Below, piece after piece: positions 35,601 through 47,600 of a stretch of DNA of 64,000 nucleotides. The notes beneath the pieces are model-generated. The model saw only the letters and a program-made list of their open reading frames with translations. It made no database searches and was not told where the DNA came from. Position numbers and translations under genes: made by a program. The stretch comes from Blattamonas nauphoetae (lineage: Eukaryota; Preaxostyla; Oxymonadida), in assembly GCA_033064195.1 (NCBI GenBank), contig JARBJD010000083.1, forward strand, positions 62,001-126,000. Reading direction: 5' to 3'. Position 1 is the stretch's first letter; every line of letters begins with the position of its first letter.

Positions 35601-38600
35601 ATTCCTGCTTTCGTTTCAGCGAACAAATTGATGAGTGTTGTTCTTCTTCTGTTTGTAAAATCGATTCTGCTTTCTTCAGGTTTGTATTAAATTCATCAAA
35701 GTGGTCTGTGATTTCCCTCTGGTGGGAGAACTCGTGTTGTGTCGAGAATGGTGTTGGAGGCTGACGCAATCCTGAAAACTGGAATACAGGATTGAGAATT
35801 GGCGATTGTCGACCAGAACTGGGAATTTTGTGAGCTCGGAAATGAGATTTCACCCTCAGAACCTTTTCTTCACGACTGGCTCGAAGTATTGGCTGTTAGC
35901 ATGCCAGCATTGGAATTTTTCCTTGAGTGGTCGATCTATCTCATGCCCTTGGGTCTTTTTGTGACATGTTCTTTGCCGTTTGACATTGGATCCACCGTAC
36001 GAACATGTTTTCCAATTGTTCTTGATAACTTCGTGATGTCGAGTTAATGCGAGTGGTGAGGAGATGAAATGACCTTGTTGAATCGCGAATGTTCATTTGT
36101 TGAGTTGATCGAAGCGTCAAAGTGTTGAGTTCATTCCTTCTTATGGTGGTACTCAGTTGTGAGGTCGAACTTGACTTCCCCATTTTCACCATTGAAAGCA
36201 AGGATTAGTGCCGATTGTAACTTGGACAACAGATTCTTGCCGAAGATGCAAGATATAATGCATGAAATCGCGGTAACTGTTGATGATCTGGATCGACATC
36301 GGACTGTTGTGATATGGCATCATTTGGCTCAAAAACGACGAACGGATATCTTCCGAGCCATGAATCGAAAAGTCTCATGCATTTATGAGGATCGGCACCT
36401 GCTTGTTTGAACTTAGGAGTCGTGGGAAAATTGTCCAGATAGGACAAGTGTTGGCTCGTGTGGCGAGTGTCTTGACCTCAATGAGAAGGGGGTAAACAAT
36501 TTCCAGGATAAAGAGGTGCTTCCCTCATGTTGCCTCGTTGCTGGACGTGATGAAGTTCTCCACGGAATTGGAACTCTATCTTTGTTCCTGCCTCCTCGTC
36601 GTTGTGAATTGCTGCTGTCCCGTCTTTCTAGTGACTCTCGTAATGGCAATATCAATCTGAATAGCATCCTGGCAGTCGACGGAGTTCTGTTTCGATGTCC
36701 AATTCAACTTGCTTGCCCTGTGTCGAGAAGATGTTTCGAACAATAACCGCAATTGATTCCACTTCAATGGCACTATCTTGAGCGCCATGAACGGTGAAAC
36801 AGTTGAATTTTGCATGAATTGGGAGCGTGAAGTATTCTTCCGAAATTGGTTCGGTGTCGAAATGGAAACATCTGATGTAATTATCGACATTTGGAAGCAG
36901 TTGTCTGAGTCAACCTCATGTGATGACTTGTCGCATGATCACGACAAGTCCCTTGACAAAGGCTGGAATGGCTTAAACGGTTGAAGGTTGAAATGAGGTA
37001 TTTCGATAGTAATGAGCTCGAAAATAGTAATCATGATAACGAATCCGAATATTGCCAAAGATAGTGTTGCAGTTTAAGACGAGGAGGTCATTATTTTCTG
37101 TTAGAAATATTTTGATCAGGCCAGCCCCTAATATCATTTCAGGGTACTCGCTGTGTTGAGGAGCCCTCGTTTGGGCTTGGAGTGACCAGAGGGAACTCCA
37201 GAAGTGACATCGCCGAAATGTCTCGCAATAAAGAAAGGGTTTGAGACTTGATGGGTTTTAGTCGATTTGCTTGATGGGTTATAGTCGTTCCCATTGCATT
37301 CGATGAGGCTGTCGAAAGAGAGTGATTGGATGAACAAGCTCACCCAACTCCATCAGAAGACGATTCGACATGTCTTCAAGGCGAATGTCGTCGTATCTCG
37401 GAGATCGGCAGACTGTGAGCAACTGATCGGACTCAGCGAGGATGGTTGGGAGAGTTGGCTGGACTGGAGAGAGCGAGAGGAGATGAAAGTGATGGGATGG
37501 GAGAAGTCGGAGATAGGGACAAACGGCGGAATAATCGAGTGAGAGACGAAATGATGATTTCGGACGATTCAAATGAATAGGTAGATTGGACAATGCGGAG
37601 TTGTGGAAGTCGTTCTGAAGGATCCTGACAACCAGAACAGCACAGAACAAAGCACAATACGTCATTGAACGAAGCAAGCACGGGATCGTGAAGAACGAAG
37701 AAGGCACACCAAGTCCTGTCCCGTGCAGGGCTTTCCACCCACAGAGCCGACTTCCTCAATTCATTCAGATTCATTCTTTTTCTTGTTGATATAATTCATG
37801 TGATCATTTTCCTTGGAGCATTCGTCTCAATTTCATCATAAAGACGAGATCCGGGATTGATCACATTCCCATATTTTTCTCGATGGATCCAAACTTCTCC
37901 ATTTCGCATCCTCCTCTTTCTTCCATCAATGATTTGAAACAGGCAAGGTTGATAAAGGACTTTGAAAACATGTTTCCGACTGAGAAAGGTCTCTTTAAGC
38001 AAGTTGATGGGGAAGGGATTCTCTGTTGTAGATGCTCGGAATTCTATCAAAACAAGCGTCTCAAAAACCAATCATTTATTACGCGATATTCGACAAGTAT
38101 CAAACTCTCGAACCTGGTTAAACACACTCAAACAAACCTTCATGCAAATGCTGAATCAAAAGAGGCAATACTCAGTGGGCCAACTCAAAACTCACTTTCT
38201 CGAATGCATCTCTCCCACATCCTGATCACCAATTTATTTAGATCTGTCCATTACATCTCTAAACATAATCTACCAATCTGTCATCATCGATCACTCGTTG
38301 CTGAGTTCGATCGCTCAGCGAATATTCCTTCCTCATCTGTCGGCACATTTCAATCGCATCGTTCCTTCCAAAACGCTTTATCCATCATGTCTCAAGTATT
38401 CGCCTTCAATCGTTCCCTCCTTTCAACCAACCGTCCATTCTACTCAGTCATCATTGATTCATCGACAGATATCTCGGCAAACAACCATCTCATAATTATT
38501 CTCAAATTTTTCGATCGACATGAGCAACTGAGTCGTCAAGCAATTGGTCTCCCTCACATCTCAACATCGTCTGGCGAACAGATTCTTAACGCTGTTCGAT

Positions 38601-41600
38601 CGACTCTCGAGAAAAACGAGTTGCCACTACACCATTGCATTTCTGTTTCCTCGGATGGTGACAGTGCAATGAGAGGAGAGAACGACGGGTTTCTGGGACG
38701 GTTTAGACTCGCAGGGTTTAGAGGGATTCATGTTCATTGTTTCGCTCATCGAATCCAAATCGTCCTGAACCGAACCCTCCATCGCATTCAGTATTCTGAA
38801 TTCAGAAGAGCAATCGAGATTCTGAAAGACTGTGCTTCTTTCATCAAACGAAGTCCGCACCGTCGACGGCTGTTGGTGACTTTACAGAAGCGACTCAAAG
38901 AAAGAAAGACATCGCTTCCTCTCATCCATCGCATAAGATGGGATTCGATCTTTAGAACTACAGAACACGCTCTCGCCTGCTATCAATCCATCACCAAAAT
39001 TCTGGCAACTACGTCGTTGACAAAAGAAAAGAGATTCGGCTCAAACAACAATGGACGAAGCGATTTCGCTCGACACTGGTTCTCCTCAAAACAGTTCTCT
39101 CTCCATTTCACTCTCTCACTGAAATTGTTCAGCGCCGAAGCCTGTCACTCTTCGACCTGAACGATCAGCTGCAATCAACTCTCGCCCACCTGTCCGAACT
39201 GAACAACCCCTCTGCTCTCCTTTCACTGGTCTCTCCAAAGACGCTACGGACAGCTGGAGACACACTTCTGTCGAAGATAAACCTTTCCATGATGTTTCTC
39301 TCCGATCTGGAGACTGAATTCGCGGAGGAGATGTCGATGGGGGAATGGAGACACTTCATCGACCTCTTCTGTGTCGATAAAGAAGATACAAGCCTCGCGA
39401 GAACGGCGTATGCTTCTCTCTGTGAAACGTATTCAATCCATTTCAACGATACGTGTTCAACTTCGATGGATACGGAATTTGATTCGTTTGTAGATTCTTG
39501 CACAGTAGAAAACGAAACGATTCGAACCTTTGGAGAGAGATGGTGCTCCACGATCCACTCCCAAACTGACTCCCTTCTCTATCCACGCCTATCCATCCTC
39601 AGTCAAATCTGCTTGCTCGTGTCTCCAACATCTGTCGAGGCTGAACGTGGCTTCAGTCGGACGAATCGGATTAAGACGTTCTTTCGTTCGTCTCTCTCCA
39701 GCTCCGCCCTTGAATCTCTCTTTCTGATTTCAATGAATGCTCCTGACATACTTACCAACTACCACTACCAATCATTGATTCATGAATTCAAAACTCTTCA
39801 TCCACATCCAAGGTATCACCCAATCGTAAAGATGTCCACTCACCGCACAATCGACGATCTCATTGTGAAGCAGAAACGAAGCATGGATCTCGATGATGTG
39901 AGAAGCGAGAAAATGATGAGAGTGAGCGAATATGTGGGGGACGAGAATGAGAGATTGATGGATGTCATGGATGAGATGGATATTTGGGAGACTGAATCTG
40001 AAGCACGTCTTGCCTGTTCGTCGATCTCGACTCGTTCGTCCGTGTCTCTTCCTCCTCCCACGAATCTCTCCTTCCCACTATCACTTCCATCATTTCCATC
40101 CTTTCCACCAAGAGCGATTCACCACGAGGAACTATCCGGAAAGAGATTTGATCCGGTCCACGAACACTTCTCCAGACGATGGGAACGGAAAGAAGCAACC
40201 CATGAGATGCCCTCTCTTTCATCGCAGATTGCTCGAGCATTCGATGAGAGAACGACTGATTGATATTGAACGAGCGTAAGATCTCAACTCGCGAATTTTG
40301 CAGAAACAGATAAAACTGATGTAGGATTCAGAGTCAGCTTCAGCCAACAACTTGCCACGGATCGCGATCTGAACCTGAAGGAGAGACAGAAGAAAATGAA
40401 CAACAACAAGAACAACAACAAGCTCAACAAACTCCCCCACTCGCCCTCAACAACAAGAAGAACCAGAACAACAAGCTCAACAAACTCCCCCACTCGCCCT
40501 CCACAACAAGCAGAACAATACGAACGAACTCCCCCACTCGCAATGAAGAAAAAGAATACGCTTACCTCCCTCTTGCAATGATAAATAATCTGCACAAGCT
40601 TCCTATCTTTTCATTCCATATCTCACAGAGTTGTGTCAGTGCGACTGTTCCAATTGCATGTGTCACAACACTGGGTTGTGAAATCCTTCGAATAAGATCA
40701 CTTTCATGAAGAGAGTAAATGTAGAATCATCGTATTCGACCGATTTAGTCTTCGAAACAACAAAGAGTGAAGCTCCCAGAACAGTTGTTGGGGTGGTTGG
40801 ATCCTGTGCAAACTGTAAAGATGACATGGAACATGATTGAAGCGACAATTTGGGAGCTGACATGGAGAACACTGGTGTCTAATGATTTGTAGTGAGAGCT
40901 CCAATAATGTTCACACTTTGAATGATCGTGAAGAGACAGTTGTGCGTTTTGTGTGATTTGTCTCTAAAACTCTGAGAAGCTACAAACCGATACATCACAC
41001 GAATCCTTCGAGATGAACACTTCTTCCCCAAATATCGAGAAAAGCAGGAAGAGCGGGACCGGAACATGATGTTCTCATTCTTTCACAGCTAAGTCAGCCA
41101 ACGAGTCTGAGGTCTTTGTCGAGTCCAAGTCAAGAGACGACGAAATCACTGATACTGACAAAGATGGGTGTGATATGAAGATCAGATTGGCTGTCGCTTT
41201 TGGAGACGAGCAGGATGTGAACGTTTCGCATGAGTGGGTGAATGTGATCGTGATTCCTTCGATGAGAGACACATCAAGAACACCAGATCGTGCAGAAACT
41301 GATGAGTGGCAGGAGACGAAGGATGTGTCGGAGAGAGTCACAGATTGGATGGGTTGGATGGTGGATGAAAGAATTGACGGAGATGTGGATGAAGTGAACG
41401 ATGTAAAGGAGCAGGATGTGATAGTGAGTGAGCTAGCTGCGTGGAGAGTGATCAGGAAGTGAGATTAAGAGTCGATTCTTGTTTCGAAGGAAAGTGATGA
41501 GACGACGAGTTGCCCTGTCTGTCGTCCAATCGAGAGTGTGATTGAGTGAAGAGCGATCGCTTCGTCCCTCTTCGTCTCGTCTTGAAGGTTGATCTACTTT

Positions 41601-44600
41601 GAGAGTGTCAGCAGTATTCGCTCGACCATTCCCCTTTCCGATCATCGAACAAGCAACTCCAAAATGACCGCAGTGGCCGATGTCCTTTCCTTTCTTCCCA
41701 TCCACATCAATCTCGTTTCAAGGTTCGACAAGACACACCAGAAGCGACGATTCCACTGAAGTGGATGAATCAATTCACCAGAACTTGTTTTCATCTGTTA
41801 CTGGATAAACTGGCGGGAAGCGAGAGAGCAAGTTGCGTCGCAAACGAAGTACCAGAAATGAAGATGAGGGCACCAGATAGAACAGAGTTCGATGATTCCT
41901 CTGCAAACGAAATCCCTTTCAGATTGAGGTCCCAATTCGTATGTTGGGTTGCTGAGAGAACAAGCGAGAGGAGAGGAGCACCAGTCAATGAGCACGACTC
42001 AATTCGTATTGTTGTGAAGCAGAGTGTGTCTGTGTCGGTCAGTTCAACACGGAGGGTTGCTGAATGAGATGTCGAAAAGGGCTGAAGTGAGTGGGGTGTC
42101 TGATTCCGGTGAGCCAAATGAACACTCCTCGATTGAGAGCGAGCTAGTTGTCTCTTTCACAACGGGAAGACTTTTTGCTCCACTTTCGGATGCGGAAGAA
42201 GAAGCAGATGTTGTATTCAACACGAAAAGCGCGGTGCTGAGTGAATGAGCGAGTGCCGAGGCGAGAGCCGAGGACAGGGAGGAGATAGAATAACTGCGAT
42301 AACCCGAAGAATGGGTGGCCAGAGGTGAGAGAGCTGTCGCATCCAACGAAGTCAAAAAGAGGCTGAGATTGAGTGAACGATCCTGCCCAATGTGAAGGAG
42401 TCACGACTGTTCCAAGAGAGGATGACGTCACATGAACACATCGCGCTTTCCCAGCAATTGTCTGGGTGATGTCTTCGAAGTTCACAGAAACGGACGAGGT
42501 TGGCTGTTCGGTTGTGATGGCGAGCAGGGCGTGACCAGACACAGAAAAGGAATTGAATGACACGAGAGGCACTCCAAATATCGTGAAGTCAAATGATCCT
42601 TCCACAGTATCTTTGTCCACCTCCAACAGCGATCGCAACACTTTCGCCGTCTTCGCATCGTGGATGTTGTGCCAGACACCGTGATGTCTCTCCTCCTCGC
42701 TGTCTTTTCCCCCGAAGAGAGAGGATTCGATGAAGATGTCGTTGTATCGAGCGGATGTGTTGTTCTCGAATCTCACATGGTTTAGCTCAGTCGTTTTGAA
42801 TCTAATCGGCCTCGCGTCGCTCTTCTTCCATCTTTACTCTCTCCTCCTTTTCCTTTGGGATGTTTCCTTTCTTCTTCATCCAACCCGAGCTGTTCTTCCT
42901 CATCTGCCTTTTCACGTTCAATCTGTTCCTGATGATGTTCAACGAATCAGACTTCCAGAGTCTGTGGTTAAGAGGAAAGAGAACGAGATGTCTGTCAGAG
43001 AGACACAACTAGATGAAATTCAATCAAGTGAAGCGGCAGCTCCATCATCCTCATTCTAACCATCCGATGTCTGCGTGACAGAGTGGACAGTTGATGAGGA
43101 CAAAGTCATTGGAAACATCGTCGAGACCGAAAAAAGATTCTTCTGAAGTTAGACCTCCGCCCACCAACGCTGTCGAAATGAGCCGAGCTGGGGTCGAGTG
43201 GTAGGCAGAGGCCAACGAGGAACATCTCAACCGATGTGCAGGCAACAAACGAGCAATTGCGGACTTGAACTTCCGGATCGACTTGATCTCGATCTGTTGG
43301 CTTCAAGCAGCTGCGCAGTGATTTGACATTGTGAGAGGCAGGCTTTTAGTTTTTTAGGTAGAACGGGAATTCCTGAGATTTCCGACAATCCGTAACTGCG
43401 GTGCTTTCGTGTAATTCGCTTGTCCTTCTTGAGAGTTTTCGATGCTTCCAGTTTCGTTGCTTCCAGCTCCTTTTTTTCCGTCTTTCTGCTTGTTCGAACA
43501 TTTTTCTTTCTTCTCGTTTTCTTGTTCCGAGAGAGACGTGTTGTTTGTGTCATGTGGGGGAACGTGAGGAGCGTGGAGTGCAGACACGAAACGAGCGAGG
43601 GAGGGAGCACAGTTGTACCGAGCGACCAGAAATTCACCGGAGTGGAACTGAGCTTGCCAGGAAGCGAGCGACAGCGTCGAAGTGGCTCGATGTCGTGTGA
43701 AGGAGGAAATAGGAGAATGGCCAGTGAGGAGTGTGGTCTAGCCATCGTTGAGAGAAAGCACAATTGTTTAAAGAGGGCTGGATGGGAGGAAGCTGAAATT
43801 GGGGTTGACGCGGGACAGCATCGAAAGATAATCGAGCAGGTGCAGTCCCAGCCGAGGGAGGATCTTCGCGTGTGACGTGTGGGTGTACTCCAAATCGGAG
43901 AGTGTCGAGAGCGTTGGATGTGATCCTGATGACAGAATCTCGTTCAGCACGTTCAGTCGGACTGAGGGCGCCTGGTCACGGGACAGGTTCGGTTGATGTT
44001 TCGGCATTTTCTGACACATCTGCTCTGACAGGCATTCTGGAGCAGCGAAGTAGTTCGTAGAGAGTAGAGAGCGTGGAGAGGGGGAGCGGCGATGCTGGGA
44101 CAGGAGCAAGACGTGGGGTGTTTGCAGCGGGTGGAATGATGATTGGAGCGAGTTATTGAGGCGACGAGGCACGCGGCGTGAGAAGGAGAGAGTTTGACTT
44201 CTCTTGTTCCTTGGACGACGAAGGTGATTGTTCGTTTGGCTCATCATCTCCATTTAAGGACATGTTCGTCGGATTAATGATGATTGGGGGTGCATGAATC
44301 GGAGGGAGTGCACAGGAGGTGGATGGAGGAAGGATCGTAATATCTTGCGCTGTTTTCGACTTGTGAGTGTGTAACGTCTTCAAAAGCAGTGAAGGAGATG
44401 TTGATTGGGATTTTCCAGGTGTGGTGAATGTTGGAGGTCGAATAGCGAGTGAAGTCGCGAAAGACGGACTCGCTGTAAACATGATTGGTTTTTGTTCAGA
44501 TTTCTACGAATTCATGACCGGAATAGGCTCTTCATGTCAAAAGGCCCATTTCTAGCGACCATACTTGCTTATTCCAACAAAAGTGAGCATGGTGAAGCCA

Positions 44601-47600
44601 CCAAATGACAGTCCTCCTTTGGACACACAGAGCTTCAATTAGCCATGTTTGGGACGCTTCCAGGAAAGACCAGATCTTTCAAAGTGGTGGAAAGCGGCGA
44701 TAACACATTGAATCGTGAACAGCAAAACATTCGCGTCGCGTTGTGATACCGAATATGAAAAGTGGCAAAGAATGCGAATCCGGCCAACATGGCACACCCA
44801 GTAATGCGGAGACACTGTGCGTAGTTCATCAGAAAGAGAATGATGAGACTAGATTGAGAGGAAAAGACGTCTCTTTCCAGGCGTTGACCAGAAACAGGAA
44901 AAAGCGGATGAGGGAGAACACTTGGTTGAGGCAGTTGGCTGATGGGTGGAGAAATTGCATCCGATAAATCTTGTGAAGATGGGAGATGTTGTCAGGCTGG
45001 AATTAGAGATGAAGACAAAGAATGAGAAAAGAAATGATATCACACATTATTCGTGCACTGTTTAATCTCTAAAAGTGTGAAAAGGATGATTATCAACAGA
45101 TCTTAACATAGGAAGAGCTGTATTTCTGGTTTGAACGACATCTTCCGCGTCCCGATGTTGACATGCGCTTTCGATATCAGCAGGGATTCCAGCTGTGTAT
45201 CATGCTTGACCAAGTTTAGTAGTGTTTCCATTGTCTTGAAATCACTATTGATCAACCTTCATCTCTCCGACACTGAGTCGTTCTCTTCGATGCACATCCC
45301 GAACATCTGCTACAGATTGCCTCCCTTCAGGCAGTTCAGCACTTGAGTGAAGGATCAATATTGCGTTGAGAAGACTCGAGGGGAGGCTGTTAGTTTTGGT
45401 CGAGGTTGTTAGCGTAGATGAAGTCTTGAGCGACTTTGTACGCGTTCGTATCCGCATTCAGTCCGAGTTGGCTGGGAGAGGGAGGGAGAGGGAATGCAGC
45501 GATGTAGATGGAATATAGTGATGGTGAACACAATGAAGAAGGGGAGAGAAGACGAGGAGAAAGCGGGAGGGCGGATAGATCGACAAGACCCCTTTATTCT
45601 CTATTCACAAATCTCATTTTTTATTAAACTCTCACTTTCGCTTTTTCAAGTTGGTTAAATGTGGTAATATTGTATCACCAAAGTCAAATGCTTAAATCTC
45701 GCATTTTTACTTGATCCAAGGTATCCAGAAAATTATGGGTATTTTTGGAAAGCCCTGGTCCCGTGCTCAGGTCAATCCATCTCAAAGATTCCTCCAAAGA
45801 TTCCCTCGCATCAATCTTCCCCGTCTTCGGCCCACTTGTCGTCCGAACGAAGCATTTCTGCACAACTGATGCGTTTGGAGATGTCTTGTCGAGGATCACA
45901 TGCGAGAACTCCGAGATGAAGAACAATTTGATCGGAGTGCGAGTTGTGGTGCTGTCGAAATTGTTTGTGTGGATTTGGAGAACTTCGAAGAGAGACTGAA
46001 AAGACGTCTCGACAGATGCGAGAGGAACGACTTTCGAGATTGTTGCCAAAATGCTCCATGTCTAATTCAGCAGAGAAGGGGGAAGAGATGAATGAAGAAT
46101 GCACACACTTGGTCAGAGACATCAATAGGGAGGGCAGGAGTGAGAAGGAATGTCAGAACACTTTCACAGAATCCAGTTTCGAAGAAGACTCGTGTGTTCC
46201 TCATCCCAGATAAACCTGAAGACGGAACACGAATTAATGAATCGAGAAAGACGTACAGATGAATGAAACAATTGCTGTGAGAGATTTCTGGGGATGAGAC
46301 AGAGAATGATGATGATGATTCATAGTACCCGGACAAACCCGTTAGAGCGGATAAACCCGTTAAAGCGATCGACATTAATGCACCTGTGTCAATTCTTCTC
46401 CCTGCTAAACCTTCCACTCCACGTGCTTGTTTCTCTGAATCATTCTTGAAGACTACAATCATCTTTCAAATAAAGAAAATGAAATGGAAGGGGTCAGATC
46501 TAGTCGAAGTTTGTTCTGAGCTTTATTGGTCTCTTCCCTGGTGCGCGAGAGATTATTCTGTGTGCTTCGAGCTCGTTCTCTTCATCGTCCCTTGAACTAT
46601 GTCGTCGTTTGTGTTTCTGGATGTGCTGCGCTCCTTCCTCCAGTTCGGCATCGCTTTCATCCGATTCTTCCATTGTTTGCATCAGCTCCTCACCACTGAG
46701 TAATTGCTTGATGGAAAAAACAACATCCATTGGGTCTCCTGAATAATCATCATCCCAAACATCGACGCCATTGTCTCTCCTGTTTGCTGGAAGACGTTCA
46801 TTGATGTGTCTCCTCCAAGCTTCTTGGACGGATTGGTTGCCTAAAACCTTACACGAGAGGGAGAATCCACCAGTTTCAATTGGAGGAGCCCCTTCTGGCA
46901 GTGGAGTCAGAATGAGATTGCTATCGAAGGGTTCGATCCCAGTATCTCGGAACGATTTTTGTACAGTCTCCTTGATCAAAGCTCGCTGTACTTTCCCTTC
47001 GAGTTTTGAAAGCCAGGGGATCAGAGCTGTGTCGCGAAGTGACTTGGATGGGAACGGTGGCATCGTTTTCATCTCTGTTTTAAAATTTGCATTAGAATAC
47101 AAGTCGTTTGGTTGGAGGAAGCTACTAGTGTTAGCGGGGAGGCAGAGCACGTCGAGCCCTTGCAAGGCAACATCCCGCCACAAATCTGGAATCCGACGAC
47201 TGGAGTGACCGTCCAAAAATAAGTAGGGCCCTTGATTCTTCAGAGATACCTTTATCTTTCTTTCTTTGTGCGATATCGGAAAGGAGATGGTCTTTGATGA
47301 TATCACCGAAGATTTCTTTGTTCATCCAGCCGCGATCAGATATGTGCAGCTTAAAAATGAACAGGGAGATAATTCTGGAGGGCTTCGCAATAATGTCGAT
47401 CAGGAAGTATGATATGGGTCGTGAAAGTCTCCCCATCCGCACAAGTGATGAAGAAGAGTGTGCAGGAGAAAATCTTGTGCACTGGGTTGACGAAGGTCTT
47501 CTTGAGAGATTTCAACCCGATTCTGAACGCTGTAATATTCTCTGTCGTGAGTAAGCTCGTTTCGTCAGCATTGAATATTAGAGATGGGCTGTAATCATGT

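Larger units (their letters stand above)
32213..37292. mobile_element. element I: MULE-like transposon containing F2
   Basis: Inverted ends of about 47 bp begin GGGACCGACTATAACCCATC on the left; the right end has GGGAACGACTATAACCC on the complement. Each end holds two modules ending in CCCATCA. The 9-bp duplicate ATTGCATTC is exact at 32204-32212 and 37293-37301. The ends resemble those of E (shared GGGACYGACTAYA), so they are related families. Its own DNA is about 740 bp and holds a captured gene fragment; the rest is F2. It is inserted in exon 8 of the helical-repeat gene. Confidence 0.85.
37726..45757. mobile_element. element H2: hAT transposon with transposase and captured genes
   Basis: The ends are CAGGGCTTTCC on the left and the exact complement, GGAAAGCCCTG, on the right. 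The 8-bp duplicate GTCCCGTG is exact at 37718-37725 and 45758-45765. 8.03 kb. The left third encodes a hAT transposase. The right 5.4 kb holds at least three stretches of host-like coding on the opposite strand. It is inserted in exon 5 of the helical-repeat gene. It shares its terminal bases with H1 and is the plausible source of transposase for it. Confidence 0.92.

Noticed and set aside
8846-37195. Reading F as a Polinton or other virus-like element
   Set aside because: The flanking duplicate is 5 bp, not 6, and no polymerase, integrase, ATPase, protease or capsid signature is legible. Left unclassified as a broken element.
46920-46945. tRNA B-box-like GGTTCGATCCC
   Set aside because: It lies in the pogo transposase coding and has no matching A-box or cloverleaf around it.
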